Source: Alphaproteobacteria bacterium
GTDB taxonomy: Bacteria; Pseudomonadota; Alphaproteobacteria; Micropepsales; Micropepsaceae
Direction: 5' to 3'
DNA length: 64,000 nucleotides
Assembly: GCA_017983635.1 (NCBI GenBank)
Contig: JAGOBA010000010.1
Span: 1 to 64,000, forward strand
In this document: piece after piece, positions 26,185 through 35,291 of the stretch
Numbering within the stretch: the stretch's first letter is position 1
How the letters are laid out: each line of letters starts with the position of its first letter
The notes under the pieces: model-generated
Database searches by the model: none
Seen by the model: the letters and a program-made list of their open reading frames with translations, nothing else
What the model was told of the DNA's origin: nothing
Translations under genes and position numbers: made by a program

Positions 26185-27195
26185 ATGGACGACCGGACTG
26201 CCACATCGACGACAAAGATGCCGCTCGTGCCGGCACTGGCGCTCGTGACCGCCGTTGTCGCCGTCGCCTCGCTCTTCATCGGCTACGCGCCGCTCCCCGC
26301 CAACGACGTGATCGACGGCCTGCTGAACGACACCGGCACCGCAGGCGTCATTATGCGCGACATCCGTCTGCCGCGCACGCTGCTCGCGCTCATCGCCGGC
26401 GCGTCGTTGGGCATTAGCGGCGCCGCGCTGCAAGGCCTCCTGCGCAACCCGCTGGCGGAGCCCGGCGTCATGGGCATTGCTTCGTTCGCGTCGTTGGGCG
26501 CCGTGATCGCGATCTACTTCGGCCTCTCGACCGTGTTCCCGTACGCACTACCGCTCACCGCCATGACCGGCGCCTTAATCGCCGCCGCGATCCTGAGCGC
26601 ACTGAGCAGCCGCGACAACGGCATCCTCACCTTGATCCTGGCAGGCGTCGCGCTCGCCAATCTCGCCGCCGCGCTGATGGCGCTGGCGCTCAACCTCGCG
26701 CCCACGTCTTACGCGATCGCCGAAATCGTGTTTTGGCTCTTAGGCTCCCTCAAAGACCGCAGCATGGACGACGTGCTGCTCGCGACACCGTTCGTCGCGT
26801 TAGGCCTCGCACTGCTCGCGACGACCGGCCGCGCACTCGACGCACTCACGCTCGGCGAAGACAGCGCGAAGTCGCTCGGCGTCGACACAGTTGCGATCCA
26901 GCGCCGCGTCACGCTGGGCGTAGCGCTCGCTGTCGGCGCCAGCGTCGCCGTCACCGGCGCGATCGCCTTCGTCGGCCTGATCGTCCCCCACCTCTGCCGC
27001 CCCTTCGTCGGCCACATGCCTTCGAAGCTGCTCCTGCCCAGCGCCATCGGCGGCGCGCTCCTCGTCTCCGTCGCCGACGTCGCCGTGCGTCTCGTACCCT
27101 CAGGGCCGGAACTGATGATCGGCGTCTTCACCTCGCTGATCGGCGTTCCGTTCTTCATGTGGCTCGTCTTCAAACTGCGCCGGGAGGCGACATGA
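26185..27195 (+). CDS. btuC: Cobalamin ABC transporter permease (FecCD/BtuC family)
   Basis: A 336-residue polytopic permease with about nine to ten hydrophobic helices. Family signatures seen are IRLPRTLLALIAGASLGISGAA in the first third, EIVFWLLGSL, and GAIAFVGLIVPHLCRP near residue 255, which couples to the ATPase. It would move cobalamin from BtuF across the inner membrane. The ATG at 26185 sits only 2 bases after GAGG, so the start at 26218 is an alternative. Expression should fall at high B12 through the upstream riboswitch. It overlaps btuD by 4 bp (ATGA). Confidence 0.88.
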   Translation: MDDRTATSTTKMPLVPALALVTAVVAVASLFIGYAPLPANDVIDGLLNDTGTAGVIMRDIRLPRTLLALIAGASLGISGAALQGLLRNPLAEPGVMGIASFASLGAVIAIYFGLSTVFPYALPLTAMTGALIAAAILSALSSRDNGILTLILAGVALANLAAALMALALNLAPTSYAIAEIVFWLLGSLKDRSMDDVLLATPFVALGLALLATTGRALDALTLGEDSAKSLGVDTVAIQRRVTLGVALAVGASVAVTGAIAFVGLIVPHLCRPFVGHMPSKLLLPSAIGGALLVSVADVAVRLVPSGPELMIGVFTSLIGVPFFMWLVFKLRREAT

Positions 27196-27968
27196 CTGCA
27201 CTCAACCTCCGGTCCGTCGCGGTCGATCTGGGCCAGCGCCGCATCCTGACCGACATCAGCGCCGCCTTCTCACCCGGCGAATGCGTCGCAATCATGGGCC
27301 CGAACGGCTCCGGCAAGTCGACGCTAATGCGCGCCGCCGCCGGCCTCATCGGAACAGCCGCCGGCACGCTCACGCTCCTCCACAAACCGATGACTGCGTG
27401 GCGCCGCGAGGACCTCGGCCGCACGATCGCCTATCTCCCGCAAGGCGGCGAAGTCCACTGGCCGCTCACCGTGCGCAACATCGTGAGCCTGGGCCGTCTG
27501 CCGCACGTGCACCGCTTCACAAGGAAAAGCGACGCCGACGAAGAAGCGATCGCGCGCGCCATGCAAGCGTGCGACGTCGCGCACCTCGCCGACCGCCCCG
27601 CGACCTCGCTCTCCGGCGGTGAACGCGCCCGCGCACTCCTCGCCCGCGCACTCGCCAGCGAAGCAAAAATCATCCTCGCCGACGAACCCTTCGCCCAACT
27701 CGATCCCAGCCATCAGTTGCATGCGATGGAAGTGTTGAAGTCAGCCGCCGAAGCGGGCGCCCTCGTCATTGTCGTCCTGCACGACCTTTCAATCGCTGCA
27801 AGACACTGCACTCGCGTGTTGCTCCTGTCGGACGGCCACCTCACCGCCGACGGCCCCCCAACCGAAACCCTCATCAGCGAAACCCTCCGCAAAACCTTCG
27901 GCATAGACGCCTTCATCGGCGACCACGCCGGAGCGCCGGTGATCCTGCCGTTGCGGCGAAGGGCCTAA
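27192..27968 (+). CDS. btuD: Cobalamin ABC transporter ATP-binding protein
   Basis: A 258-residue ABC ATPase. Walker A GPNGSGKST is near residue 36, the signature LSGGERARALLARAL near 140, Walker B IILADEPFAQLDP near 160 and the switch histidine in VVLHDLSIAARHC. It is closest in layout to FecE/BtuD/HmuV importer ATPases. It is translationally coupled to btuC by a 4-bp overlap and falls under the same riboswitch. A GGGAGGCG ribosome site lies at the end of btuC. Confidence 0.88.
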   Translation: MTALNLRSVAVDLGQRRILTDISAAFSPGECVAIMGPNGSGKSTLMRAAAGLIGTAAGTLTLLHKPMTAWRREDLGRTIAYLPQGGEVHWPLTVRNIVSLGRLPHVHRFTRKSDADEEAIARAMQACDVAHLADRPATSLSGGERARALLARALASEAKIILADEPFAQLDPSHQLHAMEVLKSAAEAGALVIVVLHDLSIAARHCTRVLLLSDGHLTADGPPTETLISETLRKTFGIDAFIGDHAGAPVILPLRRRA

Positions 27969-27985
27969 CCGCTTAGGTTTACGGC

Positions 27986-28558
27986 ATGCCGGATATCTTT
28001 GTGCTCGGCGGCCCGAACGGTGCCGGAAAAACGACCGCCGCGCAGTACCTCTTCAAAGAGGCGATAGGAACGCGCGAGTTCGTGAATGCCGACGAGATCG
28101 CACGTGGATTGTCGCCCTATAATCCCGAGAGTGCCGCGTTGATTGCCGGCCGACTGATGCTTGAGCGGGTGAACGAACTGATCGAGAAGCAAGAGAGCTT
28201 CGTCGTTGAGACAACATGCGCAGGCAGCTCGAACTTGAATATTGTTCGTCGTTGCAAAGGTCTTGGCTGGCGGGTTGGTCTCTACTACCTTTGGCTCCGA
28301 TCGCCCGCGGCCGCGGTTCGTCGCGTAGCACGCCGCACACGTGACGGTGGTCATTTTGTCCCCGCGGATGCCGTTGAACGGCGATATTGGTCCGGTCTCC
28401 GCAACGTTCGGCGCCACTATTTGCCGCTAGCAGATTTCGCCACGATCCACGATAATACAGACGGCGATCTGCAGCTGATTGCCGAAAAAGTGGACGGAGG
28501 TCCGCTCATAGTTCGCGATCAGTCGCTTTGGCGAAAGTTTTCGGAGTCTTCGGAATGA
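27986..28558 (+). CDS. Zeta-toxin-like P-loop kinase
   Basis: A 190-residue P-loop protein of the zeta toxin / UDP-N-acetylglucosamine kinase-like family. Walker A GGPNGAGKTT is at residues 8-17, followed by FVNADEIARGLSPYN, the zeta-like substrate loop with its Asp, and ESFVVETTCAG. Zeta toxins phosphorylate UDP-GlcNAc and poison wall synthesis, but many chromosomal relatives are uncharacterised kinases. No epsilon-like antitoxin lies upstream. A small basic protein gene overlaps its stop codon (ATGA). GC and codon use are slightly lower than in the neighbours, which would fit later acquisition. Confidence 0.8.
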   Translation: MPDIFVLGGPNGAGKTTAAQYLFKEAIGTREFVNADEIARGLSPYNPESAALIAGRLMLERVNELIEKQESFVVETTCAGSSNLNIVRRCKGLGWRVGLYYLWLRSPAAAVRRVARRTRDGGHFVPADAVERRYWSGLRNVRRHYLPLADFATIHDNTDGDLQLIAEKVDGGPLIVRDQSLWRKFSESSE

Positions 28559-28725
28559 CCCGCCCCACGCAACGGCAATTGGTTGATGCAATGAAGCGCG
28601 CGATCGAGCGCGCGAGCCAAGGCGCCGCCGAGCGTTATGGCATCAAGAAAAAGGGCAAGGCTATCAAGCCGAAGGCAAACCTGCCGACCAAAGCTATCCG
28701 CAGAGCTCGCGTCGCCGCCGAGTAG
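28555..28725 (+). CDS. Small basic protein coupled to zeta-like kinase, possible antitoxin
   Basis: A 56-residue protein, rich in Lys, Arg and Ala (KKKGKAIKPKANL near the middle), with no recognised domain. Its ATG at 28555 overlaps the stop codon of the zeta-like gene by 4 bp, so the two are cotranslated. A TTG at 28528 would add nine residues and is less likely. The position fits a toxin-antitoxin partner in reverse order, but the basic composition could equally mean RNA or DNA binding. There is no sequence evidence of antitoxin activity. Confidence 0.55.
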   Translation: MTRPTQRQLVDAMKRAIERASQGAAERYGIKKKGKAIKPKANLPTKAIRRARVAAE

Positions 28726-28729
28726 CATC

Positions 28730-28760
28730 GGAAGGGGCAGGCGTTGCACCGGCCCCCTCC
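28730..28760. terminator. GC-rich hairpin between convergent genes
   Basis: GGAAGGGGC (28730-28738) and GCCCCCTCC (28752-28760) form a stem with one imperfect pair and a 13-base loop. It is centred in the 46-bp gap between the small gene and the convergent EF-G gene. No clear T-tract follows on either strand, so it is only a possible terminator. Confidence 0.35.
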
Positions 28761-28771
28761 CTATTGTTCAC

Positions 28772-30832
28772 TCAACCACGCCCACCAATCGCGCGCTCCC
28801 ACAAGCCTTTCGGCAGCGGCGCGTAGCGCGCGAATGACATCGCGAAGCTCGCCCGGCCTTGGCTCAAAGACCGCAGCGTACCCACGTAGTTGAACATCTC
28901 GCTGAGCGGGACCTCAGCGACGAGGTCATGCGCCCGCAGCACAGGCACCGACGACAGCACCTGCGCGCGCCGGCTCTGCAGATCGCCGATGACGTTGCCG
29001 AGATACTCCTCCGGCATCGTCACCACGACCCGCATCACGGGCTCAAGCACAATCGGCGCCGTTTCGGCAAAGCCGATCCGGAACGCCTCGCGCGCTGCGA
29101 GCTCGAACGACAGGCTGGACGAATCCTTCTCGTGGAAGTCCCCATCCAACAACGTCGCCCTGAGCCCGTGCACCGGCGTGCCGTCCAGCCCGCCGTCGAC
29201 GATCACCCGCTCGAGCGCCTTCTCGACCGCCGGCACGAATTCCTTCGGAATCGCGCCACCGGTGATCAAGTTCTCGAACGTGAGGCCCGTCGCGCCGTCC
29301 GCAAGCGGCTCGAACGCCAAACGCACGCGCGCCATCTGCCCCGGCCCACCCGATTGCTTGCGCAACGTGTGATCGACCTCGGCGCGCTTCGTCAGCGCCG
29401 AGCGATAGGCGACCTGCGGCGCCCCGATCCGCGCCTCAACGCCAAAGTCTTCCTTCAGCGTCTCGGCAACGCGGATCTGCAGGTGCAGCTCGCCCATGCC
29501 CTTGACGATCGTCTGTCCGGTTTGCCGGTCGACGCTGACGCGCAACGACGGATCGCTCCGTGCGATCATGGCGAGCGCCTGGCCAAGCCGTTCCTGATCC
29601 TGCGCCGAGCGCGGCTCGATCACCGCTTCGATCACAGGCTCCGGCACCTCGAACCCGTCGAGCACGATTGGCCGCGCCGGATCGCAGAGCGTCTCGCCCG
29701 CACTCGTCCACTTGAGCCCGACGGCCGCAACGACGTCGCCGGCAGCGGCTTCGTCGATCTGCGTCGGCGTGTCCGCGTGCATCCGCAAGATTCGCCCGAT
29801 GCGCTCGGTCTTGTTGACCGAGGCATTGAGCACGCTTGCGCCGCTCACGATACGGCCCGCATAGACGCGCACGAACGCCAGCGTGCCGAAGCGGCTCGGC
29901 TGCACCTTGGAGACCAAGGCCGCGAACGGCTCATCGGCTTTCGGCAAACGCTGCACAGCCTCGCCCGTGCGCGGATCGACGCCCGTCACCGGCGGCCGGT
30001 CTTCCGGCGCCGGCGCATAGGCGACGATCGCGTCGAGCAACGGCTGCACGCCGATGTTGCGATAGGCCGACCCGCACAGAACGGGCGTCACATGCCCGCC
30101 GATGCAAGCCTTGCGCACGGCAGCCTCGATCGTCGCCGCTGGCACAGCCGATGGATCGCTCACGTAAGCCTCCATCATCGCCGTGTCGAAGTCGGCAAGA
30201 CCTTCGATCAACGCCAACCGCGCAGCCGCCGCCGTCGCGCGCATCCCCTCAGGGACCGCGATCCGTACCGGCGTCGTGCTGCCGTCGCGCCAAACGAGCG
30301 CCGTCATCGACACGAGATCGACTACGCCCTCGAACGCACCTTCGGCGCCCAGTGGAAGCTGAAGCGTCAGCGGTCGCGCACCCAACCGGTCCGTGATCAT
30401 CGCGACTACCCTCGCGAAATCCGCGCCCGTCTGGTCCATCTTGTTGATGAACGAAAGGCGCGGCACGCCAAAGCGATCCGCCTGCCGCCACACGGTCTCG
30501 GACTGCGGCTCGACGCCGGCGACGGCTGAAAAGACCGCAACCGCGCCGTCGAGCACGCGCAGGGACCGTTCGACTTCAATCGTGAAGTCGACGTGCCCCG
30601 GCGTGTCGAGGATCGTGATCGACGTGCCGTTCCAGTCGCACGACGTCGCGGCAGCCGAGATCGTGATCCCATGCTTCTGCTCAAGCGGATGGGAGTCGGT
30701 CTCGGTATTGCCGTCGTGCACGTCGCCCACTTTGTGGATGCGGCCCGTGTTGAACAGGATGCGCTCGGTCAACGTGGTCTTCCCCGCGTCGACGTGCGCC
30801 ATGATGCCAATATTTCTAAGTTTGCGGGTCAT
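28772..30832 (-). CDS. Elongation factor G paralogue
   Basis: A 686-residue translational GTPase. G1 AHVDAGKTT (residues 12-20), a G2 region reading [10 protein letters not shown]3 DTPGHVDF and G4 NKMD are all intact. EF-G domains II-V follow, with GMGELHLQI and the C-terminal [17 protein letters not shown]. The switch region has HGIT where canonical EF-G has RGIT. It is not next to rpsL, rpsG or tuf, so it may be the second EF-G found in many bacteria, with a role in translocation, recycling or stress. The ATG at 30832 gives the canonical N-terminus. Confidence 0.85.
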   Translation of the reverse strand: MTRKLRNIGIMAHVDAGKTTLTERILFNTGRIHKVGDVHDGNTETDSHPLEQKHGITISAAATSCDWNGTSITILDTPGHVDFTIEVERSLRVLDGAVAVFSAVAGVEPQSETVWRQADRFGVPRLSFINKMDQTGADFARVVAMITDRLGARPLTLQLPLGAEGAFEGVVDLVSMTALVWRDGSTTPVRIAVPEGMRATAAAARLALIEGLADFDTAMMEAYVSDPSAVPAATIEAAVRKACIGGHVTPVLCGSAYRNIGVQPLLDAIVAYAPAPEDRPPVTGVDPRTGEAVQRLPKADEPFAALVSKVQPSRFGTLAFVRVYAGRIVSGASVLNASVNKTERIGRILRMHADTPTQIDEAAAGDVVAAVGLKWTSAGETLCDPARPIVLDGFEVPEPVIEAVIEPRSAQDQERLGQALAMIARSDPSLRVSVDRQTGQTIVKGMGELHLQIRVAETLKEDFGVEARIGAPQVAYRSALTKRAEVDHTLRKQSGGPGQMARVRLAFEPLADGATGLTFENLITGGAIPKEFVPAVEKALERVIVDGGLDGTPVHGLRATLLDGDFHEKDSSSLSFELAAREAFRIGFAETAPIVLEPVMRVVVTMPEEYLGNVIGDLQSRRAQVLSSVPVLRAHDLVAEVPLSEMFNYVGTLRSLSQGRASFAMSFARYAPLPKGLWERAIGGRG

Positions 30833-31175
30833 GATGTGGCGCGCAGATAGTCGTGAATGTTCGCGTCAAACCCTTGCAGGCGCAATCGATCGCACGCCCA
30901 CGCACGCGAGAATCGAAACTCTCGCTTGGCGCAACGGACGCAATCGGCCTGTCGGCTTTGACTCAATGAACGGATGCGGGCGGAGGCCGCCTTGCATCAA
31001 GAGGGACGCGCGCTAGGCGCCTCGACGGACGCGTTAGCGGGACTCCCGGTACTGGCTATCGTCCGTCATGGTGAACCTCTGCAACAAACGCGCTTTCCGC
31101 GCGAGGGCGAGCGGATAACTGAAACACCGGCCAAAAGTCAAGCAGATACAATGATTTCGCGCTATCGCACGTTTG
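30833..31175. other. 343-bp gap without recognised feature
   Basis: This region lies upstream of the EF-G paralogue and downstream of the Ddl-like gene. It contains GC-rich inverted stretches (around GAGGCCGCC and GCGCGCTAGGCGCC) but no convincing gene, tRNA or known riboswitch. The EF-G promoter must lie here. Confidence 0.5.
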
Positions 31176-32153
31176 CTACCGCTTCACCCGCCCCATCGCC
31201 TCATCCAAAATAATCCCGATCAAATCCTCATACTTCCGCCCGAGCATCCGCCACATGATCGGCAAATCCGACGTCTGCTCGTTGATCCCGGCGAGTGGGT
31301 TCACTTCCAGGAAATAAACCTTCCCATCCGACCCCGCCCGCAAATCCGCACGCCCCGCATCGCGGCAGCCGAGCGCGACCCACGCGGCCAGCGCCACGCG
31401 CTCCGCTTCCCGCGCCAGCGCATCGGTTGCGATCGAATACGTCACCCGGTCTTCGTAATTCTCTTTGTTGGAAAGCGAATAGAGCCCGGGCTCCGCTTTC
31501 TCGCCCAGGTGAATCTCCATCGCCGCCACCGCGCGCGCCGACGAACCGGCGCCGAGCAGCCCGACCGTGAACTCGCGCCCTGTCAGGTACGGCTCAACGA
31601 GCACCGGCTGCGAGTGCTTCTTCAACAGCTCCAGCACCGCCGGTTTCAACTCAGCCGCATCGCGCACGATCGACTTCGGCGTGATCCCCTTGCCGGTACC
31701 TTCGGCGACCGGCTTCACGAACAGCGGATAGGGCAGGGCGACGCGCGCGATGTCGGCCTCGCGCTCGACCACCGCGAACGGCGCCGTCGCGACACCGGCC
31801 GCCTGCAGCACCGCCTTGGTATATCCCTTGTGCAAACACAGCGTCAGCACGCCCGCATCCGCAAACGTGCACGGGATGTCATAGGCCTCAAGCAGCGCCG
31901 GCACCTGCGCCTCGCGCGCAATGCCGCGCATGCCTTCAGCGATGTTGAACACCAAATCCCACCGGTCGCCTTGGGCGAGCCGGCCAACCAGCGCCTTCAC
32001 ATGCCCGATGCGATCGACCTGATGACCGTGCGAAGCGATCGCCCGCGCGAGCCCGGCGATCGTGTCTTCCTTGTCGAACTCGGCCGTCTCTTCGAGACTG
32101 TACCCGGCCTTCAGATAATCGGACCTGAGATCGTACGTCAGACCAACGCGCAT
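31176..32153 (-). CDS. D-alanine-D-alanine ligase-like ATP-grasp protein
   Basis: A 325-residue ATP-grasp enzyme. The N-terminal preATP-grasp half has LVFNIAEGMRGIAREAQVPALLEAYDIPC, as in Ddl. The glycine-rich loop reads EGTGKGI and the metal/ATP end reads FLEVNPLAGINEQTS. True Ddl usually has EVNTLPG-type sequence here, so substrate use may differ, and the gene is not in a cell-wall cluster. It could ligate another amino acid or peptide. The ATG at 32153 gives a complete N-terminus (MRVGLTYDLRSDY). Confidence 0.75.
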   Translation of the reverse strand: MRVGLTYDLRSDYLKAGYSLEETAEFDKEDTIAGLARAIASHGHQVDRIGHVKALVGRLAQGDRWDLVFNIAEGMRGIAREAQVPALLEAYDIPCTFADAGVLTLCLHKGYTKAVLQAAGVATAPFAVVEREADIARVALPYPLFVKPVAEGTGKGITPKSIVRDAAELKPAVLELLKKHSQPVLVEPYLTGREFTVGLLGAGSSARAVAAMEIHLGEKAEPGLYSLSNKENYEDRVTYSIATDALAREAERVALAAWVALGCRDAGRADLRAGSDGKVYFLEVNPLAGINEQTSDLPIMWRMLGRKYEDLIGIILDEAMGRVKR

Positions 32154-32275
32154 GGGGGCTCACCGCTGTTCGAAGCGCGAGCTTACCCAGAATCACCGCC
32201 GCGCGCGTGTAATTGTAGCGCGCCACCGGCCCGCGCAACCTGTGAGCCCCGCGCGTCATCCACAAGCGATTGCAG

Positions 32276-32839
32276 CTACGCCACCCGCGTCCATTGCATC
32301 ACCCAGTTCTCTTCCCACGTCTTGCCGCCGTCGCGCGAAATCGCTTGGCTCCACCGGCACGATGTCGGCGTGATCTGATCCCAAACACCCTTGACCTTGA
32401 TCGGCTTGTCGCCGTCCACATCGTCGGCCAAGAAGATACCGGCGCCATTTTCGAAGCTGCCGGTTTGACCGGGCGTGGTCAGCACGCCGCTCTTCCCGTT
32501 CACCCAAAAGTCCGACCAGACGCGGTTCGTCACGTCGAGCAGGCGTAACCCCATGCCGCTGAAGTTGCGCGAGGGAATGCGCAACTCTTCGACGCTGCCC
32601 ACGCCGTCCAGAATCGTCCAACACGTCGCCTCGCCCTCGAACACGTCCCACTCTTTCGCGCCGGGCGGCAGCCGACGATGCTTGATCCGCCACTCCCCGG
32701 CCAGAAAATTGAAGTCCCCCGGCCTCCCCGGCGTTGGCTTCGCGGGTGCGCCGGCCGTAGCGCCCGGCGCCGCGCCCGCGAAAAAAGCCGCAGCCCCAAC
32801 GGCGGCAGCTCCCAATACGGTTCGTCTATCTTGGTCCAT
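32276..32839 (-). CDS. DUF1579-like exported protein, paralogue B
   Basis: A 187-residue protein with a probable Tat-like leader (DQDRRTVLGAAAVGAAAFFAG). The domain begins FLAGEWRIKHRRL and ends EENWVMQWTRVA, matching paralogue A at 8504-9097 in length, order of motifs and several identical blocks (the D.ITPTS.RW.QA.S.DGG.TWE region against the equivalent in A). The function is unknown; such beta-barrels may bind a lipophilic ligand. It diverges from a WYL-domain regulator across a near-perfect palindrome, so the regulator probably controls it. Confidence 0.72.
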   Translation of the reverse strand: MDQDRRTVLGAAAVGAAAFFAGAAPGATAGAPAKPTPGRPGDFNFLAGEWRIKHRRLPPGAKEWDVFEGEATCWTILDGVGSVEELRIPSRNFSGMGLRLLDVTNRVWSDFWVNGKSGVLTTPGQTGSFENGAGIFLADDVDGDKPIKVKGVWDQITPTSCRWSQAISRDGGKTWEENWVMQWTRVA

Positions 32840-32880
32840 GATCAGGTCCCCTGAAGGTGAGGGGCCTGTCGTAAACCACG

Positions 32881-32905
32881 ATACATGACATCCAATGTCA
32901 TGTAT
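32881..32905. promoter_or_regulatory. Palindromic operator candidate for the WYL regulator
   Basis: Perfect 11-bp arms ATACATGACAT and ATGTCATGTAT separated by CCA. The site lies between the DUF1579-like gene (start 32839) and the WYL regulator (start 32987), the usual place for an operator controlling both. At 20 of 25 positions it equals the inner part of the palindrome at 9138-9162, which precedes the paralogous DUF1579-like gene. Confidence 0.8.
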
Positions 32906-32986
32906 TCGTGCTAGGTTCAGAAATATCGATCGCCGACACGTTCAACCTAGTGCCTCGACTCACAAAAAATTTCGTCATGGGGCCGC

Positions 32987-33949
32987 ATGCGTGCAAGCCG
33001 CCTTCTCTCGATCCTGATCCTGCTGCAGATGCGCGGCCGTGTCAGTGCGGAGGCTCTGTCGCGCGAATTCGAAGTCTCCGTCCGCACGATCTACCGCGAC
33101 GTCGATCAGTTGAGCGCGGCGGGCGTTCCCATCTATGCCGAACGCGGGCGCAGCGGCGGCTTCGCGTTGCTGGAAGGCTACCGCACCAAACTCACAGGCT
33201 TTACCCCGGCCGAAGCGGAAGCGTTGCTGCTCGCCGGCGTTGGAGGCGCGGCGAGTGACCTCGGCCTCGGCGCCGACGCGGCCGCGGCGCAACTCAAATT
33301 GCTCGCCGCACTCCCCGCCGACAGTGGCGCCAGCGCGCAACGCGTGACCGAACGCTTTCACCTCGACCCGGTGAACTGGTACCGCCGCACCGAAGCCCCC
33401 GCGCTACTGCCGACGCTCGGCGCCGCCGTCTGGCGCGACCGGCGCATCAAGATCACCTACGAAAGTTGGAAAGACACCGTCGCGCGCGAACTCGACCCGC
33501 TCGGCCTCGTGCTGAAGGCTGGCACTTGGTACCTCGTCGCCGCCGCCGACGACAAGCCCCGCATGTACCGCGTCTCCAACATCAAAACGCTAAGCGTCAC
33601 CGACACACCCGCGCGCCGCCCGCCACGCTTCAATCTCGCGCGCTATTGGACCGCCGCTGCGAGAGAATTCGAAGCGCGCCTGCTGAAAGACCGCGCCACC
33701 GTGAAATTCTCCGCAAGGGGACTACGCATCTTGCGCGACGTAAGCCCGGCAGCGCACGAAGCCGCTATTGCCCACCACCGCCCCTGCAAACCCGACGGCT
33801 GGATCAAAGCCGAAATCCCGATCGAAGCGATCGAGCAAGCGGTCGGCCAACTTCTCAGCCTCGGCCCCGAAGTCGAAGTGCTCGAACCACGCGCCCTGCG
33901 CACAGCATTGCTCGACAAGGCCAAGCAAACCGTCGCGCGCTATCGTTGA
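32987..33949 (+). CDS. HTH-WYL transcriptional regulator (YafY/DeoR-like)
   Basis: A 320-residue regulator. An N-terminal winged HTH (about residues 1-60, with [24 protein letters not shown]) is followed by a WYL ligand-sensing domain (about 135-225, containing [14 protein letters not shown] and the [10 protein letters not shown] strand) and a C-terminal WCX-like extension. WYL proteins bind small ligands or nucleic acid and usually repress neighbouring genes. The divergent DUF1579-like gene and the palindrome between them are its likely target and autoregulatory site. Reductase and paralogue A at 8.5-10.2 kb are predicted further targets. Confidence 0.85.
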   Translation: MRASRLLSILILLQMRGRVSAEALSREFEVSVRTIYRDVDQLSAAGVPIYAERGRSGGFALLEGYRTKLTGFTPAEAEALLLAGVGGAASDLGLGADAAAAQLKLLAALPADSGASAQRVTERFHLDPVNWYRRTEAPALLPTLGAAVWRDRRIKITYESWKDTVARELDPLGLVLKAGTWYLVAAADDKPRMYRVSNIKTLSVTDTPARRPPRFNLARYWTAAAREFEARLLKDRATVKFSARGLRILRDVSPAAHEAAIAHHRPCKPDGWIKAEIPIEAIEQAVGQLLSLGPEVEVLEPRALRTALLDKAKQTVARYR

Positions 33950-34016
33950 GTTCCGTCATCCGTGTTATGGACCAAGCCGCTGGACTCGAAACGTCACGAA
34001 GGGGGACCCTCCGCCG

Positions 34017-35123
34017 ATGAAGATCACGCGCATCCTGGCATATCGCGTGGAACTGCCCCTGCACGAAGGTAGCTACAAGTGGTCAGGCGGCAAGTCGGTT
34101 TCGGTATTCGACAGCACGGTCGTCGCCGTTGAAACGGACGCAGGGGTCACCGGCTACGGCGAGGTCTGCCCTCTCGGGCCGTTCTATTTGCCGGCTTACG
34201 CGACCGGCGCGCGAACGGGCATCGCGGAACTCGGCCCGCACCTGCTCGGCGAGGACCCGACGCAACTTGGCAAACTCAACCGCCGCATGGACGCGGCCTT
34301 GCTCGGTCACCCGTACGTCAAGTCGGCGATCGACATGGCGTGCTGGGATATTCTGGGCAAGGTCACGGGGCAGCCCGTCTGTATATTGCTCGGCGGCCGG
34401 TATGGCGACGACTTCGGCCTCTATCGCGCGATCTCGCAAGAAGCTCCGGCCGCGATGGCGGCCCGCGTGGGCGAGTATCGCGCCGCCGGATACCGGCGCT
34501 TTCAGCTGAAAGTCGGCGGCGATCCGGGCGACGATATCGAACGCATTCGCGCCGCGGCGGCGCAGTTGCAACCCGGCGACCGGCTGATCGCGGACGCGAA
34601 CACCGGCTGGCTCATGCACGACGCGCTGCGCGTGGTGCGCGCGGTGCGTGACATCGACGTCTACATCGAGCAACCCTGCCGCACGTACGAAGAGTGCCTG
34701 ACGGTCCGCCAACATTGCGACCATCCCTTCGTGCTGGACGAAAATGTCGACTCGCTCGACATGCTGCTGCGCGGCCATGCCGATCGCGCCATGGACGTCG
34801 TGAACATCAAGATCAGCAAATTCGGTGGCCTGACCAAAGCCCGTCAGGCGCGTGATCTATGCGTCTCGCTCGGCCTCGCGATGACGATCGAAGACAGCTG
34901 GGGCGGCGACATCGTCACCGCCGCCATCGCGCACCTCGCGCACAGCACACCGACCGAGTTTCTGTTCACCTCAACCGACTTCAACAGCTACGTCACCGTA
35001 AGCCTCGCCACCGGCGCCCCCCAACGCAACCACGGCCGCATGTCGGCCAGCCTTCAACCAGGCCTCGGCATAACGCCCAAACTGGACGTCCTCGGCAAAC
35101 CGCTGATCGACATCCGGGGCTAG
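34017..35123 (+). CDS. Enolase-superfamily enzyme (mandelate racemase/MLE type, cis-3-hydroxyproline dehydratase-like)
   Basis: A 368-residue member of the muconate lactonizing subgroup. The catalytic lysine is in RRFQLKVGG near residue 163. Metal ligands are in ADANTG (about 196), IEQP (about 221) and DENVDS (about 243), and a second lysine in NIKISKFGG (about 266) acts from the other face. The lengths and motif spacing resemble cis-3-hydroxy-L-proline dehydratase and hydroxyproline-betaine epimerase annotations, but the substrate is not fixed by sequence. A GGGGGACC stretch precedes the ATG at 34017. It may form a unit with the WYL regulator upstream, 67 bp away. Confidence 0.82.
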   Translation: MKITRILAYRVELPLHEGSYKWSGGKSVSVFDSTVVAVETDAGVTGYGEVCPLGPFYLPAYATGARTGIAELGPHLLGEDPTQLGKLNRRMDAALLGHPYVKSAIDMACWDILGKVTGQPVCILLGGRYGDDFGLYRAISQEAPAAMAARVGEYRAAGYRRFQLKVGGDPGDDIERIRAAAAQLQPGDRLIADANTGWLMHDALRVVRAVRDIDVYIEQPCRTYEECLTVRQHCDHPFVLDENVDSLDMLLRGHADRAMDVVNIKISKFGGLTKARQARDLCVSLGLAMTIEDSWGGDIVTAAIAHLAHSTPTEFLFTSTDFNSYVTVSLATGAPQRNHGRMSASLQPGLGITPKLDVLGKPLIDIRG

Positions 35124-35130
35124 GCGCTCT

Positions 35131-35225
35131 CTTCCTGGGACCGCGGGCGTCCCGCCCGCTCTTTGCGGCATCTCCACCGCACCGGCGTTGACAGTCAGCA
35201 AAGAGCGGGCGCCCGCGGTTCCAGG
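35131..35225. repeat. GC-rich stop-codon-adjacent inverted repeat, family B copy 2
   Basis: Left arm CCTGGGACCGCGGGCGTCCC continues CGCCCGCTCTTTGC; right arm GCAAAGAGCGGGCGCCCGCG continues GTTCCAGG. Apart from a short internal duplication in the left arm the two are reverse complements around a 35-bp centre. The element starts 8 bp after the stop of the enolase-type gene and lies 66 bp before the SDR gene. It could terminate transcription. Confidence 0.82.
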
Positions 35226-35291
35226 AACGCAATTCGACATACGCGGCACCTGAGCGCATGATGGCTCCAACCCCACACGACGGAGCCCCCT

